Under the pieces are notes generated by a model, which was not told where the DNA came from, did no database searches, and saw only the letters and a list, made by a program, of their open reading frames with translations. The position numbers and the translations under genes are program-made. From Bacteroidota bacterium (GTDB taxonomy: Bacteria > Bacteroidota > Bacteroidia > AKYH767-A > OLB10), in NCBI GenBank assembly GCA_023251535.1, contig JAHEYP010000009.1, positions 36,009 through 100,008 on the forward strand: DNA of 64,000 nt, written 5' to 3'. Shown one piece after another: positions 1 through 6,973 of this stretch; the stretch's first letter is position 1, and each line of letters starts with the position of its first letter.

Positions 1-180
1 ATCGAGATGATAATCGAGCACAACCACATCTGGATTTTCGCTCAGATAATGTAAACAATCTTCTCCGTTGCTGAAGCTTGTTACGTGGTGGTTAAAGGAT
101 TTCAATTTATCCTCCATCATTTGACGTACCATTTGATCATCGTCAACAATAAAAACTTTCTTTGGTTTAGTGAATTGCAT
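1..180 (-). CDS. Response regulator receiver domain, N-terminal fragment
   Basis: The 60 visible residues begin MQFTKPKKVFIVDDDQMVRQ and match the first half of a CheY-like receiver domain. The acidic pocket is D13-D15 and the likely phospho-acceptor is D56 in the strand VVVLDYHLD. The gene runs off the left edge, so its output domain (DNA-binding, AAA+ or none) cannot be seen. It should take phosphate from a histidine kinase in the cytoplasm. The ATG at 178-180 is the first in frame and follows an AT-rich leader. The receiver call is seen directly; the partner and output are unknown. Confidence 0.85.
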   Translation of the reverse strand, partial: MQFTKPKKVFIVDDDQMVRQMMEDKLKSFNHHVTSFSNGEDCLHYLSENPDVVVLDYHLD

Positions 181-224
181 ATTGCAAAAATATTAAATTA
201 AAACAAGGTTACTTTTAAATTCGA

Positions 225-1289
225 TTAATGAGATATCACAAATCGACCGGTGTAGTTCTGATCAGATCCTATGATGGAATAAAAGTACAAACCATTTTCC
301 ATAGTTGATGTTCCGAATCCATATCCACTTAATCCTTCGATTAAAGTTTCACGTACTAATTTTCCTTCGGCATTATACACTTTTATAAAAGTGTTCGCTT
401 TTGTTGTTTCGGGAAGGATAAAGTTTATTTGGGCTGCGGCCGGATTCGGATAAACGGCTACTGTATTTGCCGATCCTGTTTGTTGTTCAATTCCGGTTGA
501 CGTTCCATTTAACAAGTATTCGGAAGTGTTCATTACATTTCCTAAGCTATCACCATCTAAGCCCAAAAGATAAGCGGGTTGGGTATTTCGGAACCATCGG
601 TAATTTGACGATTGAGTAACAGAAGAATTTAGAAGTGTATAAAAACCGATTCCCAATAAGTCAACAAAAAGTGAATCATAAACGGTAGAAATAGTTTTAA
701 TGCGAAGAGTATTCGGATAAGTACCATTAGGAAGAATTAACGATCCGTAGCCATCTGCTTCTAACGCCGATTCCGTTCTATGAACCAAACGTAAGTGTTG
801 GCTTAAAGTATCGATATCAATTCTGAAACGAGAAACATCGTTGCGTGTATTTCCGAAAGTGAAAGGTACTGGCGCAAAAATTTGAGAAGGATTATACACC
901 AATGCCATGTTACTTACACCTGCAATTCCGTTCGTTCCGTATGGATATGCTCCATTAACATAAAACCCAGAAGAGTTATTAATGAAGAATGTCCAGATGC
1001 TATCTTTTACACTATTTGCAGCTAGGTTCGCTAAAGGAAAACTGCTTGCGTAAGGTGACGATGATATGGCCACAAACCCCATTGTATCTTGTGATGCATT
1101 CACTAATGAAGAATAGTCCCAGTTTTGGCTTGCTCCGCCCGGTGTGATGTTTGCCGAATAGGTTGTATCACCACCTAAAATAAAGGCCGATCCTGCTACT
1201 GGCAAGTCGCTTTGGGTAAGTGTTATTTGAGCGTTTACTGTAACGCTAGCCAACATAAGAATTGGTAAGAGTCGTAAAATTTTATTCAT
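225..1289 (-). CDS. Secreted T9SS-sorted protein of unknown function
   Basis: The start is taken at the internal ATG (1287-1289), because the protein then opens with a clean signal peptide, MNKILRLLPILMLASVTVNA, cut before QITL. An upstream ATG would add ten residues that spoil it. The body of about 250 residues is rich in Ser, Asn, Tyr and Gly and matches no family I recognise. The last 75 residues form a T9SS type A sorting domain: YPNPAAAQINF, a central KVYNAEGKLV strand, then NGLYFYSI and a basic end. It is probably exported through the Sec system and then the type IX system to the cell surface or medium. The role is unknown. 354 residues. Confidence 0.75.
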   Translation of the reverse strand: MNKILRLLPILMLASVTVNAQITLTQSDLPVAGSAFILGGDTTYSANITPGGASQNWDYSSLVNASQDTMGFVAISSSPYASSFPLANLAANSVKDSIWTFFINNSSGFYVNGAYPYGTNGIAGVSNMALVYNPSQIFAPVPFTFGNTRNDVSRFRIDIDTLSQHLRLVHRTESALEADGYGSLILPNGTYPNTLRIKTISTVYDSLFVDLLGIGFYTLLNSSVTQSSNYRWFRNTQPAYLLGLDGDSLGNVMNTSEYLLNGTSTGIEQQTGSANTVAVYPNPAAAQINFILPETTKANTFIKVYNAEGKLVRETLIEGLSGYGFGTSTMENGLYFYSIIGSDQNYTGRFVISH

Positions 1290-1379
1290 GGTTGATATTG
1301 GTTGATGATTATCGAACAAAGGTATTTGTAATTTCAGGCTAAAATATGAAGGTGGAATATGATTTCACTCAACTAAATT

Positions 1380-2279
1380 TTACTTCGCCTCCGACTTTTT
1401 GAACACATAAATGATGCTTGAATGCTTCTCAATATTTGTTTTGCCGAGACTATTTGTTTTTAATCCTACGAAGAATGCTTTAATCGGATTAGTATATCCT
1501 CCTTTGTATTTGGTACTTAATAGGGAGATATAAAACGGATCGAAAAACATTCCTTGCGTCTTCACTAACGACATTCCATGGCGCTCCATAAGGGTAACCA
1601 TACTTGCTTTATTGAAGTGATAGATATGGCGTGGAACATCATAAGCCGCCCAGTATTCACCGAACACTTCAGCATCATGCGACTGATGATTGGGTACTGC
1701 AATGATTAAAACACCTTCTGAACTTAAACATCTTTTGAACTGTTCAATGGTATCGTTTAGGGTATGTACATGTTCTAAAACATGCCATAAAGTAATCACT
1801 CCAAACTGTCCTGAAGGTAATCCTGATAATGCTTTTGGGTGATCAACATTCAGCTGATGATTGTCTTTTGCCAGCTTACGAGCATCATCATCAAGCTCTA
1901 ATCCGGCGCTTGTCCACCCACAACTTTTAGCATATGAAAGAAACTCTCCTGTACCACATCCATAGTCTAAAATCGACTTCGGACGAGGAGAAAAAGATTC
2001 TACCAAGTCCATTTTAGACTTAATTGCTCTATTACGAACAAACTGATAAACCTTATTAAGGATTCCTTTTGAGCTATTTGTATGTGAGATATAATCTTCC
2101 GATTTATAATAACGTCCGCTGTTTTCCATGGAAGGACGCGGATTAGTAAACACAAAACTACAAGAGGCACATTTTACTAAAGTAAATTGCTCGTGAGAAA
2201 CAGTATAATCGGTACAAGTTAAGTAAGGTTGTAATATCGTTTGTTGGCAAACCGGGCATTCATTAAGTACTTCAGGCAT
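1380..2279 (-). CDS. Class I SAM methyltransferase with N-terminal zinc ribbon
   Basis: The start is set at MPEVLNECPVC (ATG 2277-2279); the longer frame adds sixteen unsupported residues. Near the N-terminus CPVC and, about 30 residues on, CASC form a four-cysteine zinc ribbon. A Rossmann methyltransferase follows, with motif I ILDYGCGTGEFL, an acidic residue after the second strand (GLELDDD) and the post-I region ITLWHVLEHV. This layout matches the Methyltransf_23 type found with polysaccharide, ubiquinone-like and small-molecule methylation genes, but the substrate cannot be read. About 299 residues. It stands alone between a T9SS gene and the long non-coding parS region, on the same strand as both. 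Confidence 0.8.
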   Translation of the reverse strand: MPEVLNECPVCQQTILQPYLTCTDYTVSHEQFTLVKCASCSFVFTNPRPSMENSGRYYKSEDYISHTNSSKGILNKVYQFVRNRAIKSKMDLVESFSPRPKSILDYGCGTGEFLSYAKSCGWTSAGLELDDDARKLAKDNHQLNVDHPKALSGLPSGQFGVITLWHVLEHVHTLNDTIEQFKRCLSSEGVLIIAVPNHQSHDAEVFGEYWAAYDVPRHIYHFNKASMVTLMERHGMSLVKTQGMFFDPFYISLLSTKYKGGYTNPIKAFFVGLKTNSLGKTNIEKHSSIIYVFKKSEAK

Positions 2280-2679
2280 GATATTAAATCGCTTTTCAGA
2301 GACAAATTTACCTACAAAACAATACAATGGGTCAATAACAGATCAAATATTGATCACACTATATCAAGTGAGAGCTGAATTTTGCTAGTATCCTTATGGG
2401 TATTGAATGAACTTTAGAAAGGAAAATAAGCGGTTCTAGAGGCTGATATCTACAACAAAACTCCTACGAACCGCAACAATTTACTAGCCTGTTAATTCAC
2501 TCTATAAGGGCTATAAAAGGTCGCTACGGCACTCATTACTGAAAAGAGGTAATAGCTCAAATCACTAGAAAAGAGTCCTGCAGAAGGCTAAAAATGCGCC
2601 TAATTTATCCTCATAAATAACCTTGAAGAGCGTTAGAAATCAACTTTTATTATCACCGATTGTCTATTTCTAGAAGGCA

Positions 2680-3388
2680 GCTTCCACGTGAAAAATCAAT
2701 ACGACAAGTGCTATTAACCCATTTTGGTATTCCTTTAAAAATATTCATTTATATTCAGTTTACTGTTTTTAGCCTAAAATGGGAGTTAATTAGGTTTATT
2801 TATGGTCTGCGAGATAAATATTGTCATAAATCAACGTACAGCACGTGGCACAAGCATACTAGATTATCGAGACTTGCGATTTCCGGACAATTACATCTCA
2901 TTAAAGCTGATCAATAGCGTTTGCAATGGGAAATTCAGCGTCCAGGATAAATATTCATTTAAATTCATTTCACTTTTTTAATAGGCTTATTGATCATTGC
3001 TCTCGGTACTGAAATAACTAAAAACTGATCAATAATTAGCTTTAAAAATGAACCGTGGAACCCATTTTTGGGTAAGGGGTACGACTTATATAGCCACCAG
3101 TTATAGAAAACAGAGGCTTATATGAGGTATCAAATGATCAGCTCGAAAGTATAATTGAATGTTTCACGGGGCAAATTATCGTAGTAGCAGTGCTATGGTT
3201 TAGTGTGGTACTCGCTAGTTAAAATTAAAAACGTGGAACAAACAAAGAGCTCTGCCACGTGAAAAAGTGATAACAGAAAACCAATTGTGTGGCACGTGGC
3301 AAACAAGAAAAAATGGACCATGGCGAATAGTATTTCCTATGTTCTTAGGCTTTTCAGATAGTTTATAGAAAGGGTTTCACGTTAAAAA
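2680..3388. repeat. Field of degenerate parS-like palindromes
   Basis: Relative to TGTTNCACGTGNAACA, sites with three mismatches occur at 2680-2695, 3251-3266 and 3288-3303, all keeping the CACGTG core, and at 3160-3175 and 3373-3388 with a one-base change in the core. A weaker one is at 2837-2852, and a right half-site with GGAACA is at 3230-3240. They sit beside the better sites at 3441, 3501, 5389 and 5618. They may be weak ParB sites, worn-out copies, or partly chance. I saw only a few other CACGTG hexamers scattered in the remaining 60 kb. Confidence 0.5.
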
Positions 3389-3404
3389 AAGTAAAGACAA
3401 AAAG

Positions 3405-3433
3405 AAAGGGCGACTGAATCAGTCGCCCTTTTT
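3405..3433. terminator. Strong bidirectional terminator downstream of mnmG
   Basis: A 12-bp perfect stem, AAAGGGCGACTG paired with CAGTCGCCCTTT around the loop AAT, is followed by T5 on the plus strand and by a T-rich run on the minus strand. It would stop mnmG transcripts, which end at 3515 on the minus strand. It would equally stop any transcript coming rightward out of 2.3-3.4 kb. Confidence 0.85.
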
Positions 3434-3440
3434 AATGAAA

Positions 3441-3456
3441 TGTTCCACGTGGATCA
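3441..3456. promoter_or_regulatory. parS-like ParB site, one mismatch
   Basis: TGTTCCACGTGGATCA matches the consensus TGTTNCACGTGNAACA except for one base in the right arm. It lies between the mnmG terminator and the mnmG stop codon. Confidence 0.7.
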
Positions 3457-3500
3457 TTTCGGATAATTATTCATTTATATTCATTTATGGAGCCTAAATA

Positions 3501-3516
3501 TGTTTCACGTGAAACT
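3501..3516. promoter_or_regulatory. parS-like ParB site at the 3' end of mnmG, one mismatch
   Basis: TGTTTCACGTGAAACT differs from the consensus only at the last base. It overlaps the first two bases of the mnmG stop codon in window coordinates (3515-3516). Confidence 0.78.
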
Positions 3517-5386
3517 ATCTACCCATATGGACAAGTAATACAGAGATATCTGAAGGTGTTACTCCACTTATACGAGCTGCTTGACCTAGCGTAGAAGGCC
3601 TAATAGCACTTAATTTCTGCCTAGCTTCAGTAGAAAGACTAGAAACTTGACTAAAATCGAAGCCTTCTTTTAGTTTTACGTACTCCAAACGACTCATTTT
3701 ATCTACTAATTCTTGTTCTCGACCGATATAACCTTCGTATTTGAAGTTAATTTCAGCTGATTCGATCACTAATCTATCAACTTGTAATGACTCAATAGCT
3801 GATTTTAGCGTGGCAGATGCATTAATGAAATCCACGATACCAACTTGAGGTCGTAATAATATAGATTTTGCTTTTACACGCTGATTCAGTTCACCCGTGG
3901 CAAGAGTATTTAACCATGGATTCACTTCAGATGGATCAATAGATAAATTGGCTATTAAATCCATAACACGTTGAATATCAACTACTTTTGATTTTACACG
4001 GTTGTAACTTTCTTCCGTGGCAAGCCCAATTTCGTGTCCAAGAGGAGTTAAACGTATATCTGCATTATCTTGTCGCAAAAGCGTTCTAAACTCCGCACGG
4101 CTCGTGAACATTCTGTATGGTTCTTCTGTACCTTTCGTAATAAGATCATCGATTAGAACGCCTATATAGGCTTCTGAACGACTCAATACAACTGGAGTTA
4201 AATCATTAATCTTCCGGTGCGCATTTATTCCAGCCATCAATCCTTGACAAGCCGCTTCTTCATAACCAGTCGTTCCATTAATCTGTCCAGCGAAATAAAG
4301 ACCAGATATTAACTTAGTTTCTAAAGTACTCGAAAGTTGAGTAGGTGGGAAATAATCGTACTCAATTGCATAACCAGGTCTGAACATTTTTACGTTTTCA
4401 AACCCTTCAATCTTCCTCATTGCTCGGTACTGAATATCCTCCGGTAAGCTACTTGAGAAGCCGTTAACGTAGATTTCGCAAGTATCCCAGCCTTCGGGTT
4501 CAACAAACAATTGGTGTCGCTCACGGTCACTAAAACGGTTAATCTTGTCTTCAATACTCGGGCAATATCTTGGTCCTAATCCTTGAATTCGACCGGTAAA
4601 CATTGGGGACTTTTCAAAACCCTCCTGCAGGATATCATGCACCGCTTGGTTCGTATAAGTAATCCAGCAGCTGCGTTGTTTGGTAAGATAGGGGGTATCA
4701 GAATAGCTAAACTTATCAGGATTCTCATCTCCGAATTGCTCCTCCATCTTGGAATAATTTAGAGATCTTCCGTCGATACGAGCTGGTGTTCCAGTCTTCA
4801 TACGACCACTTTCGAAACCTAAACCAACCAGTTGCTCTGTAATTCCTGTAGCTGCTTTCTCTCCGGTTCTACCTCCACCAAACTGCTTCTCTCCGATATG
4901 AATTATGCCATTCAGGAAGGTACCATTAGTTAAGATTACACTCTTAGAACGGAAAGAAATTCCCATCCCTGTAGTCACTCCAACAGCTCTACCGTCCTCT
5001 ACGATAATACCATTAGCCATATCTTGCCAGAAGTCGATATTAGTCGTTTCTTCTAGCTTCTTTCTCCACTCTGCAGCGAAGAGCATTCTATCATTTTGTG
5101 TCCTGGGAGACCACATAGCAGGTCCTTTAGACCTGTTCAGCATCCTAAATTGAATAGCAGATTTATCACTCACTATTCCGGAATACCCTCCTAAGGCATC
5201 TATCTCTCTCACTATTTGACCCTTTGCAATACCTCCCATAGCCGGATTACAGCTCATTTGGGCGATAGTTTGCATGTTCATAGTGATTAACAGCACCTTA
5301 GAACCCATATTGGCAGCGGAAGCAGCGGCTTCACAACCCGCATGTCCGGCTCCAACAACAATTACATCATAATTTGGGTAAATCAT
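3515..5386 (-). CDS. mnmG: tRNA uridine-5-carboxymethylaminomethyl modification enzyme MnmG (GidA)
   Basis: MnmG is the FAD-dependent partner of MnmE. Together they build the cmnm5 group on wobble uridine-34 of certain tRNAs in the cytoplasm. The 623 residues equal the family's usual length. The FAD-binding GAGHAG motif is at residues 12-17, and the family signatures GGIAKGQIVREIDALGG, NGTFLNG and GPRYCPSIEDKINRF are present. The C-terminal MnmE/tRNA-binding region follows a long helical linker. The start ATG at 5384-5386 is fixed by the domain start at MIYPNYDVIVVGAG. The gene is bracketed by parS-like sites: one touches its stop, one sits two bases before its start where a ribosome-binding site would lie. 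In many bacteria gidA is near the chromosome origin, and the sites here agree with that. Confidence 0.97.
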   Translation of the reverse strand: MIYPNYDVIVVGAGHAGCEAAASAANMGSKVLLITMNMQTIAQMSCNPAMGGIAKGQIVREIDALGGYSGIVSDKSAIQFRMLNRSKGPAMWSPRTQNDRMLFAAEWRKKLEETTNIDFWQDMANGIIVEDGRAVGVTTGMGISFRSKSVILTNGTFLNGIIHIGEKQFGGGRTGEKAATGITEQLVGLGFESGRMKTGTPARIDGRSLNYSKMEEQFGDENPDKFSYSDTPYLTKQRSCWITYTNQAVHDILQEGFEKSPMFTGRIQGLGPRYCPSIEDKINRFSDRERHQLFVEPEGWDTCEIYVNGFSSSLPEDIQYRAMRKIEGFENVKMFRPGYAIEYDYFPPTQLSSTLETKLISGLYFAGQINGTTGYEEAACQGLMAGINAHRKINDLTPVVLSRSEAYIGVLIDDLITKGTEEPYRMFTSRAEFRTLLRQDNADIRLTPLGHEIGLATEESYNRVKSKVVDIQRVMDLIANLSIDPSEVNPWLNTLATGELNQRVKAKSILLRPQVGIVDFINASATLKSAIESLQVDRLVIESAEINFKYEGYIGREQELVDKMSRLEYVKLKEGFDFSQVSSLSTEARQKLSAIRPSTLGQAARISGVTPSDISVLLVHMGR

Positions 5387-5388
5387 CG

Positions 5389-5404
5389 TGTTTCACGTGG
5401 AACT
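5389..5404. promoter_or_regulatory. parS-like ParB site immediately upstream of the mnmG start, one mismatch
   Basis: TGTTTCACGTGGAACT differs from the consensus only at the last base. On the minus strand it ends two bases before the mnmG ATG, so ParB bound here could affect mnmG expression. Confidence 0.78.
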
Positions 5405-5617
5405 ATTAACAAATATTTGATGTTCTAGAATATAACCTATTGAAAATCAATAATTTATAATTAAAACATTCAGTTAATAAAGGTAAGCAGACTGATTCAT
5501 ATCATCAAAGGAAATCTGTAAAAAATAAAATCATGGAACAAAACAGCCAAAAAGGGGTAAATTTTTAGCTGAATAATAAATGAATAATATTGAAGCGATA
5601 GGTAAATTGCTCCAAAT

Positions 5618-5633
5618 GCTTCCACGTGAAACA
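5618..5633. promoter_or_regulatory. parS-like ParB site, two mismatches
   Basis: GCTTCCACGTGAAACA has a perfect core and right arm and two mismatches at the left end. It is the leftmost-reading member of the cluster upstream of mnmG. Confidence 0.6.
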
Positions 5634-6103
5634 TATTGCACTCTGAAGATAACTGATGAGTTAAATTGGTTAAGTATAAAAAATACATGGAGGGAGGGAG
5701 GATTAATCAAAGTGCTCTTATAACTTCCCATTTTAACTTATGATAATCTATCAAAAAAGGGAAGAGCATTACTCAGAGAGAAAATGTTCCATTTAGAGAG
5801 ATTTACTATAATAAATAGATAGCGTTTTAGCTGAATAATGAGAGAATAAAAGACTTTCACCAATGAATTATATGAAAGAGAAGTAACGAATACTCTACAC
5901 ATTCAAACAAAACCATTAGAGAGGTAAGAATGCACATTAATTATTAAAATGCTGGGGAATTATTCAAGCCTTTTTCAGAGTGAAAACAACCTAAAATTCG
6001 GAGTGAAATTAGTCTACCAAAATCATCATAAAAAGTGCCAATAATAGCTTACAAAACCCAATTTTTACCTCTGAAATAGCTTAAAAAACAAGAGCGTAAC
6101 TAA

Positions 6104-6532
6104 TTAGAAATGCTTCTTTCTTTTCTTAAGAAAAAGATCTTCTTTTTCTCTCATAATAGCTTTCTTTTTGGGTGACTTATCTCCATAGCCACAGAGGTGT
6201 AAAACACCATGAACCATCACTCGATGTAATTCATCAATTAAGTCTATCGAAAGCTTCGCAGCATTATCTTTTACTCTGTCAATACTGATATAAAGTTCAC
6301 CTTCTATCTGAGAAGGAACAACAGTATTCTCGAAAGTAATAATATCAGTTAACGTATCATGGCTCAGAAAATCGACATTCATCTTGTGAAGATGATCATC
6401 AGAAACCAGGATAATATTTAAATCAACAAGCTCATGACCTTCTGACTTAACTACGTCAGCGAGCCATGAGCTTATTTTACGTTTATCTTTTAAAAGATAG
6501 TTGGTGTCTTCAGAAAAGAAGCGAACTGCCAT
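6104..6532 (-). CDS. ybeY: Endoribonuclease YbeY (rRNA maturation factor)
   Basis: YbeY is a metal-dependent single-strand RNase for 16S rRNA 3'-end maturation and ribosome quality control. The 142 residues fit the family. The metal-site motif is H108-G-V-L-H112-L-C-G-Y-G-D118. The third histidine of the textbook HGxLHLxGYDH motif is an aspartate here. As I recall, Bacteroidota YbeY proteins commonly read HGxLHLCGYxD, so this is probably normal for the phylum. The N-terminal half contains NVDFLSHDTLTDIITF, the usual substrate-side signature. It lies 5 bp after the ATP-binding protein gene in a probable operon with the DUF4175 gene. Confidence 0.93.
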   Translation of the reverse strand: MAVRFFSEDTNYLLKDKRKISSWLADVVKSEGHELVDLNIILVSDDHLHKMNVDFLSHDTLTDIITFENTVVPSQIEGELYISIDRVKDNAAKLSIDLIDELHRVMVHGVLHLCGYGDKSPKKKAIMREKEDLFLKKRKKHF

Positions 6533-6537
6533 AACTA

Positions 6538-6969
6538 CTAGTTATTGATATGTCCGCCGGTCTTGAAATACAACTCAACAACTCTTCCATTCTCAGAAAA
6601 AATGATCTGATCGGCTAAATGTTTCATAAGAAACACCCCACGGCCTGTAGGCTTTTCGAGGTTCTCCGGATCAGTAGGATCGGGGAGGTTTAGGTAATCG
6701 AAGCCATGTCCTTCATCAGAAATGGTAAATGCTATTTGTTCTGAATCGACCTCATAAGCGATATTTACTTTCTTATCAGGGTCGTATTTATTACCATGTT
6801 GCATGGCATTATTGACTGCTTCAGTAACCGCTACCAGCATATTTCCATAGCATTCTTCGTGAATACTGTGTTCCGTTTTGATTTCATCAATTAGCTTTTC
6901 TACTAAATTGATGCTTTCTGGTTGTGAAATAATCTGCATGGTATTGGTGTATTTCTCGGTGTTCATCAT
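6538..6969 (-). CDS. Anti-sigma-factor-like ATP-binding protein (HATPase_c_2)
   Basis: A small GHKL-fold protein of the RsbW/SpoIIAB type: N-box EAVNNAMQHG, G1 box ISDEGHGFDY, G2 box PTGRGVFLMKHLAD. It has no phospho-accepting histidine domain. Such proteins bind ATP and sequester a sigma factor or phosphorylate an anti-anti-sigma partner, but no partner gene is seen here. The start is placed at the ATG at 6967-6969, five bases after the stop of the upstream DUF4175 gene, whose last codons supply a GAGG ribosome-binding sequence. A second ATG follows directly. The nearly overlapping arrangement suggests translational coupling, then ybeY follows. Confidence 0.85.
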   Translation of the reverse strand: MMNTEKYTNTMQIISQPESINLVEKLIDEIKTEHSIHEECYGNMLVAVTEAVNNAMQHGNKYDPDKKVNIAYEVDSEQIAFTISDEGHGFDYLNLPDPTDPENLEKPTGRGVFLMKHLADQIIFSENGRVVELYFKTGGHINN

Positions 6970-6973
6970 TCTA

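Larger units (their letters stand above)
2328..3514. other. 1.2-kb non-coding region filled with parS-like and other repeats
   Basis: No convincing gene is present. Three repeat families are. First, CACGTG palindromes with parS-like flanks centred near 2688, 2845, 3259, 3296, 3449 and 3509, plus broken versions near 3168, 3233 and 3381. Second, four exact copies of TGATCAATA in both orientations (2348-2356 minus, 2908-2916 plus, 2988-2996 minus, 3026-3034 plus). Third, an AT-rich 15-mer ATTCATTTATATTCA at 2743-2757 and 3469-3483 with a one-base variant at 2953-2967. An imperfect hairpin pairs GCGGTTC (2430-2436) with GAACCGC (2468-2474). A strong terminator lies at 3405-3433. The parS content suggests a centromere-like function. 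Confidence 0.7.
5387..6103. other. 0.7-kb intergenic region with two parS-like sites
   Basis: AT-rich DNA upstream of mnmG with no credible gene; the short open frames here have no coding character. It holds parS-like palindromes at 5389-5404 and 5618-5633. The mnmG promoter should lie in 5405-5520, but only poor matches to TAnnTTTG are visible. The segment 5634-6103 shows nothing beyond biased AT-rich sequence. Confidence 0.6.

Noticed and set aside
2660..2917. 85-codon plus-strand frame in the parS region
   Set aside because: It spans two parS-like sites, an iteron and a TGATCAATA copy. The composition is not protein-like and the context is clearly a repeat field.
3288..3303. E-box-like CACGTG as a eukaryotic-type regulatory site
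   Set aside because: The wider 16-bp palindrome and clustering fit parS, and the genome is bacterial.
5497..5731. Two overlapping minus-strand frames upstream of mnmG
   Set aside because: Low-complexity hydrophobic translations from AT-rich DNA containing a parS-like site, in two competing frames.
6104..6532. YbeY as a broken enzyme because the third metal-site histidine is Asp118
   Set aside because: As recalled, this form is common in Bacteroidota YbeY, so it is probably a phylum variant.
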